Source of the DNA: Xylocopa sonorina
Taxonomy: Eukaryota > Arthropoda > Insecta > Hymenoptera > Apidae
Assembly: GCF_050948175.1 (NCBI RefSeq)
Contig: NW_027490113.1
Span: forward strand, 1,116,001-1,180,000
Length of the DNA: 64,000 nucleotides
Direction of reading: 5' to 3'
Position 1 is the stretch's first letter. Each line of letters starts with the position of its first letter. Below are positions 50,401 to 62,815 of the stretch, piece by piece. The notes under the pieces were generated by a model, which worked only from the letters and a program-made list of their open reading frames with translations, had not been told where the DNA came from and ran no database searches. Position numbers and translations under genes: made by a program.

Positions 50401-52538
50401 AACGCTATTTCCTTGCAAGGATGTGTCGCAATTACATTCACTTGAAGTGTAGACGAGGAATACATAACACTTAGGCAAATCATATTATATCTTACCATGA
50501 AACATTGAAATGAGATGCGATATCGCGTTTTAAGAAGCATTAGAAAGCTATAGCTACGATACGTAGACATCTGCAAACGCTATTTCCTAGCAAGGAAGTA
50601 TCGCATTCACATTCATTTGAAGTGTAGACGAGGAATACATAACACTTCGCAAATCATGTTATATCTTACCATGAAACATAGAAATGAGATGCGATATCGC
50701 GTTTTAAGAATCATATAAACTCTATTGCTACGATACGTACACATCTGCAGACGCTATTTCCTAGCGAGGAAGTGTCGCATTCACATTCATTTGAAGTGTG
50801 GACGAGGAATACATAACACTTCGCAAATCATATTATATCTTACCATGAAACATAGAAATGAGATGCGATATCGCGTTTTAAGAAGCGTTAGAAAGCTATT
50901 GCTACGATACGTAGACATCTGCAAACGCTATTTCCTAGCGTGGAAGAATCGCATTCACATTCATTTGAAGTGTAGACGAGGAATACATAACACTTCGCAA
51001 ATCATGTTATATCTTACCATGAAACATAGAAATGAGTTGCGATATCGCGTTCTAAGAAGCATTAGAAATATATTGCTACGATACGTAGACATCTGCAAAC
51101 GCTATTTCCTAGCGAGGAAGTGTCGCATTCACATTCATTTGAAGTGTAGACGAGGAATACATGACACTTCGCAAATAATATTATATCTTACCATGAAACA
51201 TAGATATGAGATGCAATATCTCGTTATAAGAAGCATTTGAACTCTATTGCTTCGATACGTAGACATCTGCCAACGCTATTTCCTAGCGAGGAAGTATCGC
51301 ATTTACATTCATTTGAAGTATAGACGAGGAATACATGACACTTCGCAAATCATATTATATCTTACCATGAAACATAGAAATGAGATACGATATCGCATTT
51401 TAAGAATCATAAGAACTCTATTCCTACGATAGGTAGACATCTGCAAACGCCATTTCCTTGCAACTAAGTGTCGCATTTACATTCATTTGAATCGTAGACG
51501 AGGAATGCATAACACTTCGCAATGAATATTATATCTTATCATGAAACATAAATATGAGTTGCAATATTTCGTTTTAAGTAGCATTTGAACTCTATTGCTT
51601 CGATACGTGGACATCAGCAAACGCTATTTCCTTGCAAGGAAGTGACGCATTTACATTCATTTGAAGTGTAGACGAGGAATACATAACACTTCGCAAATCA
51701 TATTATATCCTACCATGAAAGATAGAAATGAGATGCGATATCGCGTTTTAAGAATCATAAGAACACTATTGCTACGATACGTAGACAACTGCAAACGCTA
51801 TTTCCTTGCAAGGAAGTGTCGCATTTACATTCACTTGAAGTGTAGACGAGGAATGCATAACACTTCGCAAATCATGTTATATCTTACCATGAAACATAGA
51901 AATGAGATACGATATCGCATTTTAAGAATCATAAGAACTCTATTCCTACGATAGGTAGACATCTGCAAACGCTATTTCCTTGCAACTAAGTGTCGCATTT
52001 ACATTCATTTGAATCGTAGACGAGGAATGCATAACACTTCGCAAATCATATTATATCTTACCATGAAACATAGAAATGAGATGCGATATCGCGTTTTAAG
52101 AAGGATTAGAAATATATTGCTACGATACGTAGACATCTGCAAACGCCATTTCCTAGCGAGGAAGTGTCGCATTCACATTCATTTGAAGTGTGGACGAGGA
52201 ATACATAACACTTCGCAAATCATATTATATCTTACCATGAAACATAGAAATGAGATGCGATATCGCGTTTTAAGAAGCATTACAACTCTATTGCTACGAT
52301 ACCTAGACATCTGCAGACGCTATTTCCTAGCAAGGAAGTGTCGCATTCACATTCATTTGAAGTGTAGACGAGGAACACATAACACTTCGCAAATCATATT
52401 ATATCTTACCATGAAACATAGATATGAGATGCGGTATCGCGTTTTAAGAAGCATTAGAAAGCTAATGCTACGATACGTAGACATCTGCAAACGCTATTTC
52501 CTAGCGGCGAAGTATCGCATTCACATTCATTTGATGTG
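47492..52538 (+). repeat. Giant higher-order unit C, rearranged (29 monomers + 1 bp)
   Basis: It starts like the last third of unit A/B but lacks the two monomers with CATTCCCATTC and GAAATGTGAGG, and then returns to the central series (CATTAGAGCAC, paired B-type monomers, TATCGTG). From about 50160 it carries new material: a fragment of the 1393-bp unit with the 1-bp insertion (50469-50482), then GTGTGGACGAGG, GCGTGGAAGAATCGC, GAGTTGCG, CTATTCCTACG and GCAACTAAG monomers. B-type monomers lie near 49257, 49431, 50300 and 51528. Unit C repeats as unit D at a 5047-bp offset (29 x 174 + 1). Confidence 0.88.
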
Positions 52539-55500
52539 TAGACGAGGAATACATAACACTTCGCAAATCATATTATATCTTACCATGAAACATAGAAATG
52601 AGATGCGATATCTCGTTTTAAGAAGCATTACAACACTATTGCTACGATAGGTAGACAACTGCAGACGCTATTTCCTTGCAAGGAGGTGTCGCATTTACAT
52701 TCATTAGAAGTGTAGAGGAGGAATACATAACACTTCGCAAATCATATTATATCTTACCATGAAACATACAAATGAGATGCGATATCGCGTTTTAAGAAGC
52801 ATTAGAAAGCTATTGCTACGATACGTAGACATCTGCAAACGCTACTTCCTAGCAAGGAAGTATCGCATTCACATTCATTTGAAGTGTAGACGAGGAATAC
52901 ATGACACTTCGCAAATCATATTATATCTTACCATGAAACAGAGAAATGAGATGCGATATCGCGTTTTAAGAAGCGTTAGAAATCTATTGCTACGATACGT
53001 ATACATCTGCAAACGCTATTTCCTTGCAAGGAAGTGTTGCATTTACATTCATTTGAAGTGTAGACGAGGAATACATGACACTTCGCAAATCATATTATAT
53101 CTTACCATGAAACATAGAAATGAGATGCGATATCGCGTTTTAAGTAGCATTAGAACACTATCGCTACGATACCTAGACATCTGCAGACGCTATTTCCCAG
53201 CAGGGAAGTGTCGCATTTACATTCATTTGAAGTGTAGAGTAGGAATACTCAACACTTCGCAAATCATATTACGTCTTGCCATGAAACATAGAAATGAGAT
53301 GCGATATCGCGTTTTAAGAAGCATTAGAACTCTATTGCTACGATACCTAGATATCTGCAGACGCTATTTCCTAGCAAGGAAGTGTCGCATTTACATTCAT
53401 TTGAAGTGTAGACGGGGAATACATGACACTTCGCAAATCATATTATATCTTACCATGAAACATAGAAATGAGATGCGATATCGCGTTTTAAGAATCATAT
53501 GAACTCTATTGCTACGATACGTAGACATCTGCAAACGCTATTTCCTAGCGAGGAAGTATCGCATTCACATTCATTTGAAGTGTAGACGAGGAATACATAA
53601 CACTTCGCAAATCATGTTATATCTTACCATGAAACATAGAAATGAGATGCGATATCGCGTTTTAAGAAGCATTAGAAATCTATTGCTACGATACGTAGAC
53701 ATCTGCAAACGCTACTTCCTAGCGAGGAAGTGTCGCATTCACGTTCATTTGAAGTGTAGACGAGGAACACATAACACTTCGCAAATCATATTATATCTTA
53801 CCATGAAACATAGATATGAGATGCGGTATCGCGATTTAAGAAGCATTAGAAAGCTAATGCTACGATACGTAGACATCTGCAAACGCTATTTCCTAGCGGC
53901 GAAGTATCGCATTCACATTCATTTGATGTGTAGACGAGGAATACATAACACTTCGCAAATCATGTTATATCTTACCATGAAACATAGAAATGAGATGCGA
54001 TATCGCGTTTTAAGAAGCATTAGAGCACTATTGCTACGATAGGTAGACATTTGCAAACGCTATTTCCTTGCAAGGAAGTGTCGCATTTACATTCATTAGA
54101 AGTGTAGACGAGGAATACATAACACTTCGCAAATCATATTATATCTTACCATGAAAGATAGAAATGAGATGCGATATCGCGTTTTAAGAATCATAAGAAC
54201 TCTATTGCTACGATACGTAGACAACTGCAAACGCTATTTCCTTGCAAGGAAGTGTCGCATTTACATTCATTTGAATCGCATACGAGGAATGCATAACACT
54301 TCGCAATGAATATTATATCTTATCATGAAACATAGATATGAGATGCAATATCTCGTTTTAAGAAGCATTTGAACTCTATTGCTACGATACGTAGACATCA
54401 GCAAACGCTATTACCTAGCGAGGAAGTATCGCATTCACATTCATTTGAAGTGTAGACGAGGAATACATAACACTTCGCAATGAATATTATATCTTATCAT
54501 GAAACATAGATATGAGATGCAATATCTCGTTTTAAGAAGCATTTGAACTCTATTGCTACGATACGTAGACATCAGCAAACGCTATTACCTAGCGAGGAAG
54601 TATCGCATTCACATTCATTTGAAGTGTAGACGAGGAATACATAACACTTCGCAAATCATGTTATATCTTACCATGAAGCATAGAAATGAGATGCGATATC
54701 GTGTTATAAGAATCATATGAACTCTATTGCTACGATACGTAGACATCTGCAAACGCTATTTCCTAGCGAGGAAGTATCGCATTCACATTCATTTGAAGTG
54801 TAGACGAGGAATACATAACACTTCGCAAATCATGTTATATCTTACCATGAAACATAGAAATGAGATGCGATATCGCGTTTTAAGAAGCATTAGAAATCTA
54901 CTGCTACGATACGTAGACATCTGCAAACGCTACTTCCTAGCGAGGAAGTGTCGCATTCACGTTCATTTGAAGTGTAGACGAGGAACACATAACACTTCGC
55001 AAATCATATTATATCTTACCATGAAACATAGATATGAGATGCGGTATCGCGTTTTAAGAAGCATTAGAAAGCTAATGCTACGATACGTAGACATCTGCAA
55101 ACGCTATTTCCTAGCGGCGAAGTATCGCATTCACATTCATTTGAAGTGTAGACGAGGAATACATAACACTTCGCAAATCATGTTATATCTTACCATGAAA
55201 CATAGAAATGAGATGCGATATCGCGTTTTAAGAATCATATAAACTCTATTGCTACGATACGTACACATCTGCAGACGCTATTTCCTAGCGAGGAAGTGTC
55301 GCATTCACATTCATTTGAAGTGTGGACGAGGAATACATAACACTTCGCAAATCATATTATATCTTACCATGAAACATAGAAATGAGATGCGATATCGCGT
55401 TTTAAGAAGCGTTAGAAAGCTATTGCTACGATACGTAGACATCTGCAAACGCTATTTCCTAGCGTGGAAGAATCGCATTCACATTCATTTGAAGTGTAGA

Positions 55501-56898
55501 CGAGGAATACATAACACTTCGCAAATCATGTTATATCTTACCATGAAACATAGAAATGAGTTGCGATATCGCGTTCTAAGAAGCATTAGAAATATATTGC
55601 TACGATACGTAGACATCTGCAAACGCTATTTCCTAGCGAGGAAGTGTCGCATTCACATTCATTTGAAGTGTAGACGAGGAATACATGACACTTCGCAAAT
55701 AATATTATATCTTACCATGAAACATAGATATGAGATGCAATATCTCGTTATAAGAAGCATTTGAACTCTATTGCTTCGATACGTAGACATCTGCCAACGC
55801 TATTTCCTAGCGAGGAAGTATCGCATTTACATTCATTTGAAGTATAGACGAGGAATACATGACACTTCGCAAATCATATTATATCTTACCATGAAACATA
55901 GAAATGAGATACGATATCGCATTTTAAGAATCATAAGAACTCTATTCCTACGATAGGTAGACATCTGCAAACGCCATTTCCTTGCAACTAAGTGTCGCAT
56001 TTACATTCATTTGAATCGTAGACGAGGAATGCATAACACTTCGCAATGAATATTATATCTTATCATGAAACATAAATATGAGTTGCAATATTTCGTTTTA
56101 AGTAGCATTTGAACTCTATTGCTTCGATACGTGGACATCAGCAAACGCTATTTCCTTGCAAGGAAGTGACGCATTTACATTCATTTGAAGTGTAGACGAG
56201 GAATACATAACACTTCGCAAATCATATTATATCCTACCATGAAAGATAGAAATGAGATGCGATATCGCGTTTTAAGAATCATAAGAACACTATTGCTACG
56301 ATACGTAGACAACTGCAAACGCTATTTCCTTGCAAGGAAGTGTCGCATTTACATTCACTTGAAGTGTAGACGAGGAATGCATAACACTTCGCAAATCATG
56401 TTATATCTTACCATGAAACATAGAAATGAGATACGATATCGCATTTTAAGAATCATAAGAACTCTATTCCTACGATAGGTAGACATCTGCAAACGCTATT
56501 TCCTTGCAACTAAGTGTCGCATTTACATTCATTTGAATCGTAGACGAGGAATGCATAACACTTCGCAAATCATATTATATCTTACCATGAAACATAGAAA
56601 TGAGATGCGATATCGCGTTTTAAGAAGGATTAGAAATATATTGCTACGATACGTAGACATCTGCAAACGCCATTTCCTAGCGAGGAAGTGTCGCATTCAC
56701 ATTCATTTGAAGTGTGGACGAGGAATACATAACACTTCGCAAATCATATTATATCTTACCATGAAACATAGAAATGAGATGCGATATCGCGTTTTAAGAA
56801 GCATTACAACTCTATTGCTACGATACCTAGACATCTGCAGACGCTATTTCCTAGCAAGGAAGTGTCGCATTCACATTCATTTGAAGTGTAGACGAGGA
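52539..56898 (+). repeat. Giant higher-order unit D, with 523 bp missing relative to C
   Basis: It follows unit C at an offset of 5047 bp until about 55140, and then at 4524 bp (26 x 174). The loss is 523 bp, three monomers plus the extra base of the inserted-base variant. The joint lies inside one monomer: it has GCGGCGAAG as at 50069 in C, then TTGAAGTGTAGACG as at 50618, where C has TTGATGTGTAGACG at 50095. The exchange was thus in perfect register. Similarity to C ends near 56898. Confidence 0.9.
55080..55150 (+). repeat. In-register deletion joint between units C and D
   Basis: Upstream markers (GCTAATGCTACG, CCTAGCGGCGAAG) match 50030-50080, and downstream markers (TTGAAGTGTAGACG, ATCATATAAACTC, TACGTACACATC) match 50618-50732. 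The 523 bp between them in unit C, including the B-type monomer and the ACTTAGGCAAATC marker, is absent. The exact crossover base cannot be fixed because both parents are identical from about 50077 to 50098. Confidence 0.85.
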
Positions 56899-59663
56899 AT
56901 ACATGACACTTCGCAAATCATGTTATATCTTACCATGAGACATAGAAATGAGATGCGATATCGCGTTTTAAGAATCATATGAACTCTATTGCTACGATAC
57001 GTAGACATCTGCAATCGCTATTTCCTAGCGAGGAAGTGTCGCATTCACATTCATTTGAAGTGTAGACGAGGAATACGTAGCACTTCGCAAATCATATTAT
57101 ATCTTATCATGAAACATAGAAATTAGATGCGATATCGCGTTTTAAGAAGCATTCGAAAGCTATTACTGCGATACGTAGACATCTGCAAACGCTATTTCCT
57201 TGCAAGGAAGTGTCGCATTTACATTCATTTGAAGTGTAGACGAGGAATACATGAAACTTCGCAAATCATATTATATCTTACCATGAAACATAGAAATGAG
57301 ATGCGATATCGCGTTTTAAGAAGCATTAGAAACCTATTGCTACGATACGTAGACATCTGCAAACGCTATTTCTTTGGAAGGAAGTGTCGCATTTACATTC
57401 ATTTGAAGTGTAGACGAGGAATGCATAACACTTCGCAATGAATATTATATCTTATCATGAAACATATATATGAGATACAATATTTCGTTTTAAGAAGTAT
57501 TTGAACTCTATGCTTCGATACGTAGACATCTGCAAACGCTATTTCCTTGCAAGGAAGTGTCGCATTTACATTCATTTGAAGTGTAGACGAGGAATACATA
57601 ACACTTCGCAAATCATATTACATCTTACCATGAAACATAGAAATGAGATGCGATATCGCGTTTTAAGAAGCATTAGAACACTATTGCTACGATAGGTAGA
57701 CATTTGCAAACGCTATTTCCTGGCAAGGAAATGTCGCATTCACATTCATTTGAAGTGTAGACGAGGAATACATAACACTTCGCAAATCATATTATATCTT
57801 ACCATGAAACATAGAAATGAGATGCGATATCGCGTTTTAAGAATCATTAGAAAGCTATTGCTACGATACGTAGACATCTGCAAACGCTATTTCCTAGCGA
57901 GGAAGTATCGCATTCACATTCATTTGAAGTGTAGACGAGGAATACATGACACTTCGCAAATAATATTATATCTTACCATGAAACATAGAAATGAGATGCG
58001 ATATCGCGTTTTAAGAATCATTAGAAAGCTATTGCTACGATACGTAGACATCTGCAAACGCTATTTCCTAGCGAGGAAGTATCGCATTCACATTCATTTG
58101 AAGTGTAGACGAGGAATACATGACACTTCGCAAATAATATTATATCTTACCATGAAACATAGAAATGAGATGCGATATCGCGTTTTAAGAATCATATGAA
58201 CTCTATTGCTACGATACGTAGACATCTGCAAACGCTATTTCCTAGCGAGGAAGTGTCGCATTTTCATTCATTTGAAGTGTAGACGAGGAATACATAACAC
58301 TTCGCTAATCATATTATATCTTACCATGAAACATAGAAATGAGATGCGATATCGCGCTTTAAGAAGCATTAGAACACTATTGCTACGATAGGTAGACATC
58401 TGCAGACGCTATTTCCTAGCAAGGAAGTGTCGCATTTACTTTCATTTGAAGTGTAGACGAGGAATATATGACACTTCGCAAGTCATATTATATCTTACCA
58501 TGAAACATAGAAATGAGATGCGATATCGCGTTTTAAGAAGCATTAGACATCTATTGCTACTATACGTAGACATCTGCAAACGCTATTTCTTTGGAAGGAA
58601 GTGTCGCATTTACATTCATTTGAAGTGTAGACGAGGAATACATAACACTTCGCAAATCATATTATATCTTACCATGAAGCATAGAAATGTGATGCGATAT
58701 CGCGTTTTAAGAAGCATTAGAAAGTTATTGCTACGATACGTAGACATCTGCAATCGTTATTTCCTTGCAAGGAAGTGTCGCATTTACTTTCATTTGAATC
58801 GTAGACGAGGAATGCATAGCACTTCGCAATGAATATTATATCTTATCATGAAACACAGATATGAGGTGCAATATCGCGTTTTAAGAAGCATTAGAACACT
58901 ATTGCTACGATACCTAGACATCTGCAGACGCTACTTCCTAGCAAGGAAGTGTCGCATTTACATTCATTTGAAGTGTAGACGAGGAATACATGACACTTCG
59001 CAAATCATATTATATCTCACCATGGAACATAGAAATGAGATGCGATATCGCGTTTTAAGAAGAATTAGAAAGTTATTGCAACGATACGTAGACATCTGCA
59101 AACGCTATTTCCTAGCAAGGAAGTGTCGCATTTACTTTCATTTGAAGTGTAGACCAGGAGTATATGACACTTCGCAAGTCATATTATATCTTACCATAAA
59201 ACATAGAAATGAGATGCGATATCGCGTTTTAAGAAGCATTAGACATCTATTGCTACTATACGTAGACATCTGCAAACGCTATTTCTTTGGAAGGAAGTGT
59301 CGCATTTACATTCATTTGAAGTGTAGACGAGGAATGCATAACACTTCGCAATGAATATTATATCTTATCTTGAAACATAGATATGAGATGCGATATCACG
59401 TTTTAAGAAGCATTAGAACTCCATCCCTACGATAAGTAGACATCTGCAAACGCTATTTCCTTGCAAGGAAGTGTCGCATTTACATTCATTTGAAGTGTAG
59501 ACGAGGAATATATGACACTTCGCAAATCATATTATATCTTACCATGAAACATAGAAATGAGATGCGATATCGCGTTTTAAGAAGCGTTAGACACCTATTG
59601 CTACGATACGTAGACATCTGCAAACGCTATTTCTTTGGAAGGAAGTGTCGCATTTACATTCAT
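56899..59663 (+). repeat. Mixed monomers with an exact doublet and a 1-bp deletion
   Basis: About 16 monomers. Two adjacent copies at 57801-57974 and 57975-58148 appear identical (GCGTTTTAAGAATCATTAG, GCAAATAATATT). Near 57508 CTCTATTGCTTCG reads CTCTATGCTTCG, a one-base deletion. A TTCTTTGGAAGGAAG variant forms a lineage here (57371, 58588, 59284, 59632), with a 696-bp offset between the GACATCTATTGCTACTATACG copies near 58546 and 59242. B-type monomers lie near 57435, 58827 and 59348. No gene is seen. Confidence 0.77.
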
Positions 59664-61049
59664 TTGAAGTGTAGACGAGGAATATATGACACTTCGCAAA
59701 TCATATTATATCTTACCATGAAACATAGAAATGAGATGCGATATCGCGTTTTAAGAAGCATTAGAAATCTATTGCTACGATACGTAGACATCTGCAAACG
59801 CTATTTCCTAGCGAGGAAGTGTCGCATTCACATTCATTTGAAGTGTGGACGAGGAATACATAACACTTCGCAAATCATATTATATCTTACCATGAAACAT
59901 AGATATGAGATGCGATATCGCGTTTTAAGAAGCATTAGAAAGCTATTGCTACGATACGTAGACATCTGCAAACGCTATTTCCTAGCGAGGAAGTATCGCA
60001 TTCACATTCATTTGAAGTGTAGACGAGGAATGCATAACACTTCGCAATGAATATTATATCTTATCATGAAACATAGATATGAGATGCAATATCTCGTTTT
60101 AAGAAGCATTAGAACTCTATTGCTACGATACCTACTTCCTTGCTACTTCCTAGCTAGGAAGTGTCGCATTTACATTCATTTGAAGTGTAGACGAGGAATA
60201 CATGACACTTCGCAAATCATATTATATCTTAACATGGAGCATAGAAATGAGATGCGATATAGCGTTTTAAGAAGCATTAGAAAGCTATTGCTACGATACG
60301 TAGACATCTGCAAACGCTATTTCCTAGCGAGGAAGTATCGCATTCACATTCATTTGAAGCGTAGACGAGGAATACATAACACTTCGCAAATCATGTTATA
60401 TCTTACCATGAAACATAGAAATGAAATGCGATATCGCGTTTTAAGAATCATATGAACTCTATTGCTACGATACGTAGACATCTGCAATCGTTATTTCCAT
60501 GCAAGGAAGTGTCGCATTTACTTTCATTTGAATCGTAGACGAGGAATGCATAACACTTCGCAATGAATATTATATCTTATCATGAAACATAAATATGAGA
60601 TGCAATATCTCGTTTTAAGAAGCATTTGAACTCTATTGCTTCGATACGTAGACATCTGAAAACGCTATTTCCTTGCAAGGAAGTGTCGCATTTACATTCA
60701 TTTGAAGTGTAGACGAGGAATACATAGCACTTTGCAAATCATATTACATCTTACCATGAAACATAGAAATGAGATGCGATATCGCGTTTTAAGAAGCATT
60801 AGAAAGCTATTGCTACGATACGTAGACATCTGCAAACGCTATTTCCTAGCGAGGAAGTATCGCATTCACATTCATTTGAAGGGTAGACGAGGAATACATG
60901 ACACTTCGCAAATCATATTATATCTTACCATGAAACATAGAAATGAGATGCGATATCGCGTTTTAAGAAGCATTAGAAATCTATTGCTATGATACGTAGA
61001 CATCTGCAAACGCTATTTCCTTGCTAGGAAGTTTCGCATTTACATTCAT
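59664..61049 (+). repeat. 1386-bp higher-order repeat with a short monomer, copy 1
   Basis: Eight monomers, one of them 6 bp short (8 x 174 - 6). Markers are GAATATATGACAC, GTGTGGACGAGG, a B-type monomer (about 60045), the short monomer (60121-60165), CATGGAGCATAG with GATATAGCG, GAAGCGTAGACG, CAATCGTTATTTCCATGC, a second B-type monomer (about 60561), CTGAAAACGC, CATAGCACTTTGC and GAAGGGTAGACG. Confidence 0.9.
60131..60160 (+). repeat. Rearranged 168-bp monomer segment
   Basis: Where other monomers read CCTAGACATCTGCAGACGC before TATTTCC, this one reads CCTACTTCCTTGCT followed by ACTTCCTAGCTAGGAAG, 6 bp shorter. The new text contains an 11-bp near-direct repeat (ACTTCCTTGCT and ACTTCCTAGCT), suggesting a local templated copy. 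It ends in the perfect 14-bp palindrome TTCCTAGCTAGGAA (60147-60160). The same structure is at 61533-61546 in copy 2. Confidence 0.87.
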
Positions 61050-62435
61050 TTGAAGTGTAGACGAGGAATATATGACACTTCGCAAATCATATTATATCTT
61101 ACCATGAATCATAGAAATGAGATGCGATATCGCGTTTTAAGAAGCATTAGAAATCTATTGCTACGATACGTAGACATCTGCAAACGTTATTTCCTAGCGA
61201 GGAAGTGTCGCATTCACATTCATTTGAAGTGTGGACGAGGAATACATAACACTTCGCAAATCATATTATATCTTACCATGAAACATAGGTATGAGATGCG
61301 ATATCGCGTTTTAAGAAGCATTAGAAAGCTATTGCTACGATACGTAGACATCTGCAAACGCTATTTCCTAGCGAGGAAGTATCGCATTCACATTCATTTG
61401 AAGTGTAGACGAGGAATGCATAACACTTCGCAATGAATATTATATCTTATCATGAAACATAGATATGAGATGCAATATCTCGTTTTAAGAAGCATTAGAA
61501 CTCTATTGCTACGATACCTACTTCCTTGCTACTTCCTAGCTAGGAAGTGTCGCATTTACATTCATTTGAAGTGTAGACGAGGAATACATGACACTTCGCA
61601 AATCATATTATATCTTACCATGGAACATAGAAATGAGATGCGATATAGCGTTTTAAGAAGCATTAGAAAGCTATTGCTACGATACGTAGACATCTGCAAA
61701 CGCTATTTCCTAGCGAGGAAGTATCGCATTCACATTCATTTGAAGCGTAGACGAGGAATACATAACACTTCGCAAATCATGTTATATCTTACCATGAAAC
61801 ATAGAAATGAAATGCGATATCGCGTTTTAAGAATCATATGAACTCTATTGCTACGATACGTAGACATCTGCAATCGTTATTTCCATGCAAGGAAGTGTCG
61901 CATTTACTTTCATTTGAATCGTAGACGAGGAATGCATAACACTTCGCAATGAATATTATATCTTATCATGAAACATAAATATGAGATGCAATATCTCGTT
62001 TTAAGAAGCATTTGAACTCTATTGCTTCGATACGTAGACATCTGAAAACGCTATTTCCTTGCAAGGAAGTGTCGCATTTACATTCATTTGAAGTGTAGAC
62101 GAGGAATACATAGCACTTTGCAAATCATATTACATCTTACCATGAAACATAGAAATGAGATGCGATATCGCGTTTTAAGAAGCATTAGAAAGCTATTGCT
62201 ACGATACGTAGACATCTGCAAACGCTATTTCCTAGCGAGGAAGTATCGCATTCACATTCATTTGAAGGGTAGACGAGGAATACATGACAGTTCGCAAATC
62301 ATATTATATCTTACCATGAAACATAGAAATGAGATGCGATATCGCGTTTTAAGAAGCATTAGAAATCTATTGCTATGATACGTAGACATCTGCAAACGCT
62401 ATTTCCTTGCTAGGAAGTGTCGCATTTACATTCAT
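61050..62435 (+). repeat. 1386-bp higher-order repeat, copy 2
   Basis: This repeats copy 1 with the same short monomer (61517-61546) and all markers. Differences are few: ACCATGGAAC near 61617 for AACATGGAGC, GACAGTTCG near 62287 for GACACTTCG, and CATAGGTATGAG near 61284 for CATAGATATGAG. Confidence 0.9.
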
Positions 62436-62815
62436 TTGAAGTGTAGACGAGGAATACATGACACTTCGCAAATCATATTATATCTTACCATGAAACATAG
62501 AAATGAGATGCGATATCGCGTTTTAAGGAGCATTAGATGTCTATTGCTACGATACGTGGACATCTGCAAACGCTATTTCCTTGCAAGGAAGTGTCGCATT
62601 TACATTCATTTGAAGTGTAGACGAGGAATACATAACACTTCGCAAATCATATTATATCTTACCATGAAACATAGGAATGAGATGCGATATCGCGTTTTAA
62701 GAAGCATTAGAAAGCTATTGCTACGATACGTAGACATCTGCAAACGCTATTTCCTAGCGAGGAAGAATCGCATTAACATTCATTTGAAGGGTAGACGAGG
62801 AAAACATGACACTTC
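62436..62815 (+). repeat. Start of a third unit, diverging
   Basis: Two monomers continue in the position expected for a third 1386-bp unit but carry different variants (GGAGCATTAGATGTC, CGTGGACATC, GAAGAATCGCATTAACATTC, GGAAAACATGAC). The higher-order order is being lost here on the way to the edge. Confidence 0.7.

Noticed and set aside
5884..56898. Higher-order identity as pure assembly artefact
   Set aside because: Not excluded for any single pair, but the copies differ by scattered substitutions, single-monomer gains and a joint inside a monomer, which simple sequence duplication by an assembler would not create. Long spanning reads would decide.
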